This document shows positions 16,068-24,290 of a stretch of 64,000 bases of DNA, in pieces. Every line of letters starts with the position of its first letter. The first letter of the stretch is position 1. The stretch comes from Bacteroidaceae bacterium (lineage in GTDB: Bacteria > Bacteroidota > Bacteroidia > Bacteroidales > Bacteroidaceae). The position numbers and the translations under genes were made by a program. The DNA lies in NCBI GenBank assembly GCA_017470525.1, contig JAFUYM010000060.1, positions 1 through 64,000 on the forward strand. Reading direction: 5' to 3'. The notes beneath the pieces are model-generated. The model did not search any database. It saw nothing but the letters and a program-made list of their open reading frames with translations, and was not told where the DNA came from.

Positions 16068-16325
16068 ATGCCACAAATCAGTTTCTTCTATGGTATTTAT
16101 ATTTGGATGAATTTCTCAGATCACCATCCACCACATTTCCATGCATGGTATGGAGATTACAAGATTATTGTAAATATCAAAGACGGTATGGTAAAAGGAG
16201 AAATGCCAGGGAGAGCCTTACGTATGATTTTGGAATGGCTTGAAGACCACCGCAAAGAACTGATGATAAATTGGGAGAAGGCACAGAAAGGCGAACCTCT
16301 TGAAAAGATTGAACCTCTTAAATAG
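16068..16325 (+). CDS. DUF4160 protein
   Basis: This 85-residue protein carries the DUF4160 signature DHHPPHFHAWYGDYK (residues 17-32) after a short MPQISFFYGI start. The family is small, cytoplasmic and commonly encoded next to a DUF2442 gene, as here, with seven bases between the two. Such pairs have been suggested to be toxin-antitoxin-like or mobile accessory modules; no activity is established to my knowledge. The ATG lies 18 bases after the -7 box. The pair is bounded by long direct repeats, which supports mobility or duplication. Confidence 0.8.
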   Translation: MPQISFFYGIYIWMNFSDHHPPHFHAWYGDYKIIVNIKDGMVKGEMPGRALRMILEWLEDHRKELMINWEKAQKGEPLEKIEPLK

Positions 16326-16332
16326 TTGTGTT

Positions 16333-16569
16333 ATGTTTCTTGAAGTCGTAAAAGCAGAATACCTGAATGGCTACAAAGTGAAGTTGCTGTTCAACAATGG
16401 AGAAACAAAGATTGTCGATTTGAGTCAATCTTTGAATGGCAGTGTGTTTGCACCACTGAAAGACCTTGACTATTTTAAGAAATTCTCTATTAAGTTTAAC
16501 ACCATCGAGTGGGAGAACGGGGCTGATTTTGCCCCTGAGTATCTTTTTGAGATTGGAACCGCTGCGTAA
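16333..16569 (+). CDS. DUF2442 protein
   Basis: This protein of 78 residues starts at the ATG at 16333; an in-frame TTG at 16300 overlaps the preceding gene and is less likely. It has the DUF2442 pattern: VVKAEYLNGYKVKLLFNNGETKIVD, a central FAPLKDLDYFKKFSI, and WENGADFAPEYLFE near the end. It is probably co-transcribed with DUF4160 and probably its partner. Its last codons (EIGTAA) are already part of the right-hand direct repeat, and the same end is left as a remnant at 15885-15902. Confidence 0.8.
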   Translation: MFLEVVKAEYLNGYKVKLLFNNGETKIVDLSQSLNGSVFAPLKDLDYFKKFSIKFNTIEWENGADFAPEYLFEIGTAA

Positions 16570-16678
16570 TCTTTGCTCTATCTCATGGCATTTTCATCCT
16601 AAAACCCTGCTTTTTGTGTCGTTTTGCAAAAAAGGTCTTGCATATTATAAAATATGTGAGACTTTTTTCGTATCTTTG
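16547..16678. repeat. Long direct repeat, right copy
   Basis: This is the right partner of 15885-16009. It begins inside the DUF2442 gene and ends at the -7 box used by the oad operon, so the repeat brings a gene end and a promoter. An insertion of about 15 bases (GTCTTGCATATTATA region) distinguishes it from the left copy. Confidence 0.85.
16671..16678 (+). promoter_or_regulatory. -7 box of the oad operon
   Basis: TATCTTTG, 40 bases before the oadG ATG, at the edge of the right direct repeat. Confidence 0.6.
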
Positions 16679-16717
16679 CATCGTTTTTTAACGTAGAAAG
16701 ATTAAGATTTACAGAAT

Positions 16718-16987
16718 ATGATTACAAATGACATTTATGGGGCTTTGCAGCTCCTCGTTGTCGGTATGGTCACGGTGTTCCTCGTGTTGCTCATCGTGAT
16801 TTATCTCGGCAAACTCCTCATCTGGGCAGTGAACAAATGGGCTCCCGAAGAGACGGTGGCAAAGAAGGTGGCTCCTGCCGCTAAGGCTATTGACACGATT
16901 GATGCCAACACGAAAGCAATTATTGACGCTGCCATCAGCCAAATCACTGGCGGCAAGGGTCGTGCAAGCAAAATCACTAAATTGTAA
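16718..16987 (+). CDS. oadG: Sodium-pumping decarboxylase gamma subunit
   Basis: This 89-residue protein has one membrane helix at about 9-31 (LLVVGMVTVFLVLLIVIYLGKLL), a basic-Trp junction (IWAVNKWAPEE) and an Ala-rich soluble tail. In the family the gamma subunit anchors the biotin-bearing alpha subunit to the membrane beta subunit. It is the first gene of a gamma-alpha-beta operon, with 26 bases to the alpha gene. The sequence is short and poorly conserved in general; the call rests on topology plus operon position. Confidence 0.8.
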   Translation: MITNDIYGALQLLVVGMVTVFLVLLIVIYLGKLLIWAVNKWAPEETVAKKVAPAAKAIDTIDANTKAIIDAAISQITGGKGRASKITKL

Positions 16988-17013
16988 GGTAAAATTTTAA
17001 GGATAAAAAGAAT

Positions 17014-18855
17014 ATGGCAAAAGAAGTAAAGTTCTCATTGGTCTTCCGCGACATGTGGCAGAGTGCTGGCAAGTATCAGCCTCGCGTTGACCAACTCGTA
17101 AAAGTGGCTCCTGCCATCATCAAGATGGGATGCTTCGACCGTGTGGAAACCAACGGTGGTGGCTTTGAGCAGGTAAACCTTCTCTACGGAGAAAACCCTA
17201 ACAAGTCTGTGCGTGAGTGGACAAAGCCTTTCCATGAGGCTGGCATCCAGACGCACATGTTGGACCGTGCACTGAACGGTCTCCGCATGAGCCCAGTGCC
17301 AAAGGACGTGCGTAAACTCTTCTACAAGGTGAAGAAGGCACAGGGCACTGACATCACCCGTATTTTCTGTGGATTGAACGACCCACGCAACGTGATACCT
17401 TCCATCAAGTATGCCAAGGAGGCTGGCATGATTGCCCAAGCTTCTCTCTGCATCACTTACTCCCCTATCCACACCGTTGACTACTACGTGAACCTTGCCA
17501 AGCAGTTCATCGAGGCTGGTGCTGACGAAATCTGCCTGAAGGACATGGCAGGTATTGGTCGCCCTGTTTCGCTCGGCAAGATTGTGGAGGGCATCAAGAA
17601 ACTGAAGAAGGACATCGTGATTCAGTATCACTCTCACGCAGGCCCTGGCTTCAACATGGCTTCTATTCTTGAGGTTTGTGAGGCAGGTTGTGACTATGTG
17701 GACACTGGTATGTCTCCACTCTCTTGGGGTACTGGTCATGCTGACATCATCGCCGTGCAGGAGATGCTGAAGGACGCTGGCTTCAAGGTGAAGGAAATCA
17801 ATATGGCTGCCTACATGGAGGTGCGCACGCAGATTCAGGAGATGTGCGACGACTTCCTTGGCTACTACATTCCCGACCTCAACCACATCAACAACTCATT
17901 GCTTGTGAAGCCCGGTCTTCCTGGTGGTATGATGGGTTCGCTGATGACCGACTTGGAGGATAACCTCAAGTCGCTGAACAAGTGGAAGGTGAAGAACAAT
18001 CAGCCAGAACTGACCACCGACGACCTGCTCATCAAACTCTTTGACGAGGTAGCATACGTTTGGCCAAAGGTCGGTTATCCTTGCCTCGTGACTCCATTCT
18101 CTCAGTATGTGAAGAACCTCGCCTTGATGAACGTGATTCAGATGGAGAAAGGCAAAGAGCGTTGGAGCATGATTGCCGACACCATTTGGGACATGATTCT
18201 TGGCAAGGCAGGTCAGTTGCCTGGCCCTGTGGCTCCAGAACTCATTGCGATGGCAAAAGAGCAGGGTCGTGAGTTCGAGACCGAAGACCCACAGTCTTAC
18301 TATCCCGACAAACTCGATGAGTTTAAGAAGGAAATGCAGGAGAACGGTTGGGAACTCGGCGAGGACGACGAGGAACTCTTTGAACTCGCTATGCATCCAG
18401 AGCAGTATCGTGCTTACAAGAGCGGTAAGGCAAAGGCTGACTTCGAGGCAGACTTGGCAAAGCGTAAGGCTGCCAAGAACGCACCAGCCGCAGGTGCCGA
18501 AGGTCCTAAGAGCGTGACTGTTCAGGTGAACGGCGTGAACTACAAGGTGGAAATCGCTTATGGCGACGCTACTCCTGCTGCTCCAGCCGCAGGTGCTGCA
18601 CCCGCTGCCGCCCCTGCTGGTGAAGGTGAGGACATCCTCGCTCCACTGGAGGGTAAGTTCTACCTCGTGAAAGACAACTCAGAGACTCCTAAGAAGGTTG
18701 GCGACGCTGTACAGGCTGGTGACACCCTTGGCTACATCGAGGCAATGAAAACTTTCAATGCCATCCGTGCCGACAAGGCAGGCACCATCACCGCCATCCT
18801 CGTCAACTCAGGTGACTCTGTAGAAGAAGATGACCCAATCATGAAAATGGCTTAA
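17014..18855 (+). CDS. oadA: Decarboxylase alpha subunit with biotinyl domain
   Basis: This is the carboxyltransferase subunit of the oxaloacetate (or methylmalonyl-CoA) decarboxylase sodium pump. Of 613 residues, the HMGL-like TIM barrel covers about 1-280 (FRDMWQSAGKYQ, the carboxylated-lysine motif CLKDMAG, and metal-binding YHSHAGPGF). A conserved carboxylase domain (PYC_OADA) follows to about 470, then an Ala/Pro-rich hinge and a C-terminal biotinyl domain with the attachment motif EAMKT, Lys579. The active-site segments differ in detail from E. coli-type OadA but keep the key residues. Substrate (oxaloacetate or another 2-keto or CoA acid) cannot be settled from sequence. It lies two bases upstream of the beta subunit gene. 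Confidence 0.87.
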   Translation: MAKEVKFSLVFRDMWQSAGKYQPRVDQLVKVAPAIIKMGCFDRVETNGGGFEQVNLLYGENPNKSVREWTKPFHEAGIQTHMLDRALNGLRMSPVPKDVRKLFYKVKKAQGTDITRIFCGLNDPRNVIPSIKYAKEAGMIAQASLCITYSPIHTVDYYVNLAKQFIEAGADEICLKDMAGIGRPVSLGKIVEGIKKLKKDIVIQYHSHAGPGFNMASILEVCEAGCDYVDTGMSPLSWGTGHADIIAVQEMLKDAGFKVKEINMAAYMEVRTQIQEMCDDFLGYYIPDLNHINNSLLVKPGLPGGMMGSLMTDLEDNLKSLNKWKVKNNQPELTTDDLLIKLFDEVAYVWPKVGYPCLVTPFSQYVKNLALMNVIQMEKGKERWSMIADTIWDMILGKAGQLPGPVAPELIAMAKEQGREFETEDPQSYYPDKLDEFKKEMQENGWELGEDDEELFELAMHPEQYRAYKSGKAKADFEADLAKRKAAKNAPAAGAEGPKSVTVQVNGVNYKVEIAYGDATPAAPAAGAAPAAAPAGEGEDILAPLEGKFYLVKDNSETPKKVGDAVQAGDTLGYIEAMKTFNAIRADKAGTITAILVNSGDSVEEDDPIMKMA

Positions 18856-18857
18856 AT

Positions 18858-20120
18858 ATGGAAGAAATACTGAATAATGTGTACCAGATGACTGCGTTCA
18901 GCGACATCATCGCGTCAAACGGTACCTACCTCATCATGTATCTGCTTGCCTTCGTACTTCTGTACCTCGGCATCGTCAAGCACTTCGAGCCCCTGCTGCT
19001 CATCCCCATTGCCTTCGGCGTGTTGATTGCCAACTTCCCCGGCGGCGACATGGGCGTGTATCAGGCAGACGAAGCCGGACGCATTGTCGATGCTGCGGGC
19101 AATGTGCTGGCAGAGAACATCTGGGAGATGTCGCTTCCCCAGATTGCTCACGACCTCGGATTGATGAACTTCCTCTACTACATGCTCATCAAGACGGGTT
19201 TCCTCCCTCCAGTGATTTTCATGGGTGTGGGCGCATTGACCGACTTCGGTCCTATGCTTCGCAACCTTCGCCTTTCCATCTTCGGTGCTGCTGCACAGAT
19301 GGGTATCTTCGCTGTGCTCATCATCGCTGTGGCTTCAGGGCAGTTCAACATCAAGGAGGCTGCTTCACTCGGCATCATCGGTGGTGCTGATGGTCCTACC
19401 GCCATCTTCACAACCATCAAGTTGGCTCCTCACCTCCTCGCACCAATCGCCATTGCTGCTTATAGTTACATGGCACTCGTACCAGTCATCATCCCACTCG
19501 TGGTGAAGTTGCTCTGCTCGGAGAAAGAACTGAAAATCAACATGAAGGAGCAGGACAAACTTTTCCCACCCAGCAATAAGATTAAGAACGAGAAGGTCAT
19601 CAAGATTATCCTCCCGATTGCTGTGACTACGATTGTGGCTCTGCTCGTACCATCGGCAGTTTCTCTGATTGGTATGCTCATGTTCGGTAACCTCCTGAAA
19701 GAGATTGGTTCCGACACCAGCCGTCTGTTCGACACCGTCAGCAACTCCATCATGAACACCGCAACCGTCTTCCTCGGTCTTTGCGTGGGTGCCACCATGA
19801 CTGTTCAGGCATTCCTCAACTGGACAACCATCGGCATCGTGGTCGGCGGCTTCTTCGCCTTCGGTCTTTCGATTGCCTCTGGTATCTGCATGGTGAAGAT
19901 TACGAACCTCTTCTCCAAGAAGAAAATCAACCCGCTCATCGGTGCAACAGGTCTTTCTGCCGTACCTATGGCATCTCGTGTCTGCAACGAGATTTCCACC
20001 AAGTACGACCCCAAGAACCACGTGCTCAACTACTGCATGTCCTCCAACGTCTCTGGCGTGATTGGCTCTGCCGTAGCAGCCGGTGTACTCATTTCGTTCT
20101 TGCAGAACATGAGTTTGTAA
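18858..20120 (+). CDS. oadB: Sodium-pumping decarboxylase beta subunit
   Basis: The beta subunit is the membrane part that decarboxylates carboxybiotin and exports Na+. The 420-residue protein has about nine to eleven membrane segments and the family signature GIIGGADGPTAIF (about residues 173-185), plus NFLYYMLIKTGFLPPVIFMG and the C-terminal SSNVSGVIGSAVAAG. It follows oadA by two bases. The operon lets the cell conserve energy from decarboxylation, fitting a succinate/propionate fermenter (inference from the group's physiology). A perfect terminator follows. Confidence 0.92.
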   Translation: MEEILNNVYQMTAFSDIIASNGTYLIMYLLAFVLLYLGIVKHFEPLLLIPIAFGVLIANFPGGDMGVYQADEAGRIVDAAGNVLAENIWEMSLPQIAHDLGLMNFLYYMLIKTGFLPPVIFMGVGALTDFGPMLRNLRLSIFGAAAQMGIFAVLIIAVASGQFNIKEAASLGIIGGADGPTAIFTTIKLAPHLLAPIAIAAYSYMALVPVIIPLVVKLLCSEKELKINMKEQDKLFPPSNKIKNEKVIKIILPIAVTTIVALLVPSAVSLIGMLMFGNLLKEIGSDTSRLFDTVSNSIMNTATVFLGLCVGATMTVQAFLNWTTIGIVVGGFFAFGLSIASGICMVKITNLFSKKKINPLIGATGLSAVPMASRVCNEISTKYDPKNHVLNYCMSSNVSGVIGSAVAAGVLISFLQNMSL

Positions 20121-20147
20121 AAGACTACACATTATTAATAATTATAA

Positions 20148-20179
20148 GGGGGCACTTCAAATGAAGTGCCCCCTTTTTT
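20148..20179 (+). terminator. Terminator of the oad operon
   Basis: GGGGGCACTTCA (20148-20159) and TGAAGTGCCCCC (20162-20173) pair perfectly with a two-base loop, followed by T6. Confidence 0.92.
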
Positions 20180-20275
20180 ATTTATGAACGAAACATCAAA
20201 ATCATTTCAGTTTCTTGCCATCAGCAAGAGCGTGGCTTAATAATTAAGACGTTACAAATATACACTTCTTTCAGA

Positions 20276-21472
20276 TTACCGCAATCGGTTCTGAATGAAA
20301 TGTTGACGGGCATACACGAAATAGAAGAGGACACCGAGGGTGTTGACAATGAAAGCGAGCCAAAAAGCAGAAGAGTAACCCGTGTGGTGAATCGCCATGC
20401 CGCCAAGGACAACCCCAAGTCCCATGCCGATGTCCCAACAAGTGAGTTGGGAAGAATTGGCTGTGCCACGCTTATTGTTCGGGGCGAGGTTGATAAACAT
20501 GGTTTGCATGCCTGGCCAGATGTGACCATTGCCAAGACCAATGATGAGAGCAGCACCATAGTAAGCAAAAGGTGACTTGAACAAGGCAAAAAGAAGATAA
20601 CCGAAAAGGCTGATAAGAATGCCATGATTGACATTCTCAACCACCTTTCCCTTCCGCAATGTCCGTGCACCAATGAGACGAGACAAGATAAGACCTGCGC
20701 TGAGAATGGCAAACCACGCTCCCGTTCCAGCCGTCATGCCGAGCACTTCCTTTCCATAGATGGCAAGATAATTGGAAAGCACCCCATAGGACATGCCAAC
20801 ACACACCATCACGACACCCTGGCTCCACCCCTTCACCAAAAAGAAACGGTCGAAAGACAGAGGGTCTTTGTTTGGAATGATTTCTTTGGCAGGGAATTGG
20901 ACAGTGGCGTTAATCGCGCATCCAATGCCTGCTGCCACTAACGCAATCAGAAAGATGATATTATAGTTTCCGATGGAATCATAAATCAGCAAACCTACTG
21001 TGGGCGCAATGCTGGTGGCAAGGTTGTTAGACAAACCATAATAACCGATTCCTTCTGCACGACGGGAAGACGGCAGCACATCAATGGCACACGTACTGTT
21101 CGCCACTGTAACTGCCCCCATCGGTGCACCATGCATCGTGCGGATAATGGCAAAGAGCGTCATTGTGCCAGCAATGAGATAGCCAGCAAAGAAAGAGAAA
21201 AACAAGAAATAACTGGTGAGCAACACCACACGACGAGGAAAACTATCCACCAAATAACCAGCAACAGGACGTGCCAGCAATGCGGTCAGCGTATATCCCG
21301 ACAACACAAAGCCAATCGTATCCTTATCAGCCTGATACGTCTCACTCAGATAGAGAGGAAGCAGTGGAGTGACAATCATGAAGGAAAAGAATATCATGAA
21401 GTTGGCACACCACACTTTCGTATAATTCGAGTTCCAAAGTTTATCCATCTTTTCCATGCTACTCATGTTCAT
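20276..21472 (-). CDS. MFS transporter
   Basis: This 398-residue protein shows twelve hydrophobic segments and major-facilitator features: the loop 2-3 region DSFPRRVVLLTSYF and internal repeat symmetry. I take the ATG at 21472, which overlaps the end of the upstream GH92 gene by 14 bases; ATGs at 21466 and 21457 are alternatives. The overlap implies co-translation. A sugar or glycan product released by the mannosidase is a reasonable substrate guess, but MFS substrates cannot be read from sequence. No strong terminator follows; only a weak CTTGC/GCAAG hairpin near 20215-20229. Confidence 0.82.
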   Translation of the reverse strand: MNMSSMEKMDKLWNSNYTKVWCANFMIFFSFMIVTPLLPLYLSETYQADKDTIGFVLSGYTLTALLARPVAGYLVDSFPRRVVLLTSYFLFFSFFAGYLIAGTMTLFAIIRTMHGAPMGAVTVANSTCAIDVLPSSRRAEGIGYYGLSNNLATSIAPTVGLLIYDSIGNYNIIFLIALVAAGIGCAINATVQFPAKEIIPNKDPLSFDRFFLVKGWSQGVVMVCVGMSYGVLSNYLAIYGKEVLGMTAGTGAWFAILSAGLILSRLIGARTLRKGKVVENVNHGILISLFGYLLFALFKSPFAYYGAALIIGLGNGHIWPGMQTMFINLAPNNKRGTANSSQLTCWDIGMGLGVVLGGMAIHHTGYSSAFWLAFIVNTLGVLFYFVYARQHFIQNRLR

Positions 21473-23786
21473 TTGTCATTATGAATCTCAGTGTTCCACC
21501 CTTCATGATGTCTTGATGCGTAATGTATGGAAGCGTGTGTTTCAGTCCGTTCATTTTCACAGACTTAACATAAATATTCTCCGCAGATGCATTCTCTGTC
21601 ATAATGGTGAAAATGCGCCCGTTCTCCAAATGAATATCCACCCGAGGAAACAACGGAGAACCCAGATAGTAGCGGTCAGTAGATGGGCACACAGGATAGA
21701 AGCCAAGGGCTGAAAAGATGTACCATGCCGACATTTGCCCTGCATCGTCATTGCCAGACAACCCACCGACAGCATTCATGTATTCCGTCTCCATGATGTG
21801 CCGCACTGCTCGTTGTGTTTTCCAAGGCTTCCCGATGAAATCGTATAGGTAAGCAATTTGGTGACAAGGCTCATTGCCATGCCAGTAATATCCTTTCTCA
21901 AACATACTGTCCAACTTCGCCTCAAAAGCCTTCTTCCCTCCCATCGCCTTGATGAGATTAGAAATATCGTGTGGCACATACCATGTGTAATGGCAAGGAG
22001 TGCCTTCGGTGATGAACGTGGCAAAAGTGGTTTCGGTCAAAGCATGGGCATCAGGATGCTTTTCAGGTTCTTTCAGATACTGCGTATCGGCAGGGACAAG
22101 AAAGGCACCATCAGCATGCCGACCATTCGCATACCCCGTTGCAGGGTCAATGATGTTCTTCCAATTCTGACTTCGTCTCATCAATGCACGATAATCCTTT
22201 TCCATCGCCGCACGGTCAATGCCCTTCAGAAGAGGATTATCTATCATTTTCCTTGCCAACTGTGCCAAGGCATAGTCATCGTAAGCATATTCCAATGTGC
22301 GCGACACCTGCTCCTGCTGATGAAATGCCTCTTTCACACTGTCTTCCAACGGGATATAGCCATACTGCACATACGATGCCAACGCCCTTCTTCCCATTCC
22401 ATTCCTGTATTCCTCTTCCGTAGCAGGACTTTCAAACGCATTCTTCCGCAAGCCTTCGTAAGCCTTCACCACATCAAAATTGCGGATGCCCTTCACATAG
22501 GCATCGGCAATGGCAGCAGCACAATGGTCACCAATCATGGCAGCCGTATAAGAATTCCAACAAGGGAAAATAGGCATCCATCCTCCTTGCCAATACTTCA
22601 TCACCAGCGACTGCATCATCTCCCCACTCTTCTGCGGTTCAAGGATGGTCAGCAACGGATGCAACGCACGATAGGTGTCCCACATCGAAAAGTCGTCATA
22701 ATAATCAAACATGCTCAGTTGCAAACCAAAATCCACCAATGTATTGTCATTGCGAATCGTCTTGCCATCAGCAAACTGCGGATAAGAACCATCAGCATCA
22801 TTGATGATATGGGGCAGGAAAGAAGCATGATACAGTGCTGTATAGAAATTCGCCAGAGCGTCCTTGTCATCTGCCTGAACCTCAACAGTGGTGAGTTTCT
22901 TCTCCCATATCTCTTCCAACTCCGTCCTTGTCTTCTCAAAGTCCCAGTGCGGCATTTCCGACTCCATGTTTATCAAGGCTCCATTCACCGATGTGAACGA
23001 ACTGGCAGCCTTCACCAACACAGATTTCTCCACCCTCTTGAACTTCACCCAAATGCGTTGCTGGTCAATCCTACCACTCCGTTCAATCTCCGCATCACAC
23101 TTCATCACAAACCATCCGCTGAAACCAGCCCTCTCTCCCCATCCTTGATAAATACGGTGTACAGGGTTCTTCCCCCAGATGAGTTTCCGCTCATAGTCAA
23201 TGCCTATTTCGCCCTCTCCTTCATCGCTGTTCACCGTCACCACCCAATAAGCCGAATCAGGGTCAGCGTATGTCACACGGAACATGGCAGAACGGCTTCG
23301 ACCCGTCATCTCCACTTTCGTCTGAGAATCGTCCAAATAAACAGAATAATAAGCAGGTGTGGCAATCTCCGAAGAATGTGAGAACCTGCTGCCACCCAAA
23401 AGGTTCCCATCTTTAGAAACCAAGCATTGCGGCATCACAGAAAACGAACCATAATCCTGCGTACAACCACCGACAATCCAATGCGAGCATCGGAATCCCG
23501 TCATCCGTTCCTGCTCATACCGATAAGGGCACACACCTTTTTTCTCCGTTGCACCCGCCGTTTCAGGTGTCCAAAAGTTCATTCCATTCGGTTCCAACAC
23601 AGCAGGCAACGTATGCGCATACTCCTCCGTCCCCTTTCCGAACATCCCCGCTGTTTGAGTTGCACTCGCCGCCGTCCCCACACGCGTATCTATATATTGA
23701 AGACAAGTCTCCTGTTGTGCCCTCAACCCAAGAGCACACACCACCCCACCTATCCAACATAAAAATCTTCCGTACACCATTCTCAT
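21459..23786 (-). CDS. GH92 family alpha-mannosidase
   Basis: This 775-residue enzyme belongs to glycoside hydrolase family 92, calcium-dependent exo-alpha-mannosidases used on N-glycans and yeast mannan. Signal peptide at 1-23 (ends LGLRAQ). The N-terminal beta-sandwich begins YIDTRVGTAA; the catalytic (alpha/alpha)6 domain includes SMWDTYRALHPLLT, HYTWYVPHDISNL and the C-terminal signature GLSGNDDAGQMSAWYIFSAL, which carries the usual catalytic acidic residues. Likely periplasmic. Linkage specificity (alpha-1,2, -1,3 or -1,6) is not predictable here. It is the first gene of a two-gene operon with the MFS transporter. Confidence 0.9.
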   Translation of the reverse strand: MRMVYGRFLCWIGGVVCALGLRAQQETCLQYIDTRVGTAASATQTAGMFGKGTEEYAHTLPAVLEPNGMNFWTPETAGATEKKGVCPYRYEQERMTGFRCSHWIVGGCTQDYGSFSVMPQCLVSKDGNLLGGSRFSHSSEIATPAYYSVYLDDSQTKVEMTGRSRSAMFRVTYADPDSAYWVVTVNSDEGEGEIGIDYERKLIWGKNPVHRIYQGWGERAGFSGWFVMKCDAEIERSGRIDQQRIWVKFKRVEKSVLVKAASSFTSVNGALINMESEMPHWDFEKTRTELEEIWEKKLTTVEVQADDKDALANFYTALYHASFLPHIINDADGSYPQFADGKTIRNDNTLVDFGLQLSMFDYYDDFSMWDTYRALHPLLTILEPQKSGEMMQSLVMKYWQGGWMPIFPCWNSYTAAMIGDHCAAAIADAYVKGIRNFDVVKAYEGLRKNAFESPATEEEYRNGMGRRALASYVQYGYIPLEDSVKEAFHQQEQVSRTLEYAYDDYALAQLARKMIDNPLLKGIDRAAMEKDYRALMRRSQNWKNIIDPATGYANGRHADGAFLVPADTQYLKEPEKHPDAHALTETTFATFITEGTPCHYTWYVPHDISNLIKAMGGKKAFEAKLDSMFEKGYYWHGNEPCHQIAYLYDFIGKPWKTQRAVRHIMETEYMNAVGGLSGNDDAGQMSAWYIFSALGFYPVCPSTDRYYLGSPLFPRVDIHLENGRIFTIMTENASAENIYVKSVKMNGLKHTLPYITHQDIMKGGTLRFIMTNEHE

Positions 23787-23811
23787 CTTAAATCATCTTG
23801 ATAATAAATTA

Positions 23812-23845
23812 GGCACTTCGAATGATGATGTTCATTTGAAGTGCC
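23812..23845 (-). terminator. Terminator of the tRNA operon
   Basis: GGCACTTC (23812-23819) with GAAGTGCC (23838-23845) plus an inner AATGA/TCATT helix form a 14-bp stem with one G-U pair. It lies just after the second tRNA-Glu on the minus strand. The T tract is weak. The core resembles the oad terminator. Confidence 0.6.
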
Positions 23846-23853
23846 CTGTTTTG

Positions 23854-23925
23854 TAGCGCCTACGGGAATCGAACCCGTGTTCCATGCGTGAGAGGCATGT
23901 GTCCTAGCCGCTAGACGAAAGCGCC
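23854..23925 (-). tRNA. tRNA-Glu(CUC), copy 2
   Basis: The 72-nt cloverleaf has acceptor GGCGCTT/AGGCGCT with G-U pairs, anticodon arm CATGC-CTCTCAC-GCATG (anticodon CTC, codon GAG) and T arm ACGGG-TTCGATT-CCCGT. CCA is not encoded. It is identical to 23941-24012. Confidence 0.95.
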
Positions 23926-23940
23926 GTGATTGTCTTTTTG

Positions 23941-24012
23941 TAGCGCCTACGGGAATCGAACCCGTGTTCCATGCGTGAGAGGCATGTGTCCTAGCCGCTA
24001 GACGAAAGCGCC
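23941..24012 (-). tRNA. tRNA-Glu(CUC), copy 1
   Basis: All 72 bases match the copy at 23854-23925; the two are separated by 15 bases, showing a recent tandem duplication. Both follow tRNA-Ser in one transcription unit. Confidence 0.95.
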
Positions 24013-24025
24013 AAAAAGAAAGGTG

Positions 24026-24112
24026 CGGAAGGAGGGGGATTCGAACCCCCGGTACGGTAACCCGTACGTCAGTTTAGCAAACTGGTGGTTTCAGCCACTC
24101 ACCCATCCTTCC
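24026..24112 (-). tRNA. tRNA-Ser(GCU)
   Basis: The 87-nt class II tRNA has acceptor GGAAGGA/TCCTTCC, anticodon arm AGTTT-GCT-AAACT (reads AGC/AGU) and a long variable arm (GTACGG/CCGTAC). CCA is not encoded. It is first in the tRNA operon. Confidence 0.95.
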
Positions 24113-24190
24113 GGAACCATGCGTTCTGAATTGCAACGACATTGTGGTGTAAATCCCTCGCAAAAGGGTTCCCCTTGTCAATTGCGAGTG

Positions 24191-24221
24191 CAAAGGTAGC
24201 ACAAATTTTAGATATGACAAA
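24191..24221 (-). promoter_or_regulatory. tRNA operon promoter
   Basis: On the minus strand TTTG (24218-24221) and TACCTTTG (24191-24198) are 19 bases apart. The surrounding 50 bases are nearly identical to the tRNA-His promoter at 63701-63731, including the ACTCGCAA just downstream. Confidence 0.85.
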
Positions 24222-24242
24222 ATAAATGAGAGAAAAAAATCG

Positions 24243-24250
24243 TAACTTTG
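24243..24250 (+). promoter_or_regulatory. -7 box of mazG
   Basis: TAACTTTG, 41 bases before the ATG, divergent from and nearly abutting the tRNA promoter. Confidence 0.65.
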
Positions 24251-24290
24251 CAGAAATTTTATCAATAACATCATCAGAAAAAAGATAAAG

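Noticed and set aside
16007-16243. 78-residue plus-strand frame overlapping DUF4160
   Set aside because: Lies in another frame across the promoter and the DUF4160 gene; no start signal and no similarity seen.
20215-20229. CTTGC/GCAAG hairpin as terminator of the MFS gene
   Set aside because: Only five base pairs and no T run on the minus strand.
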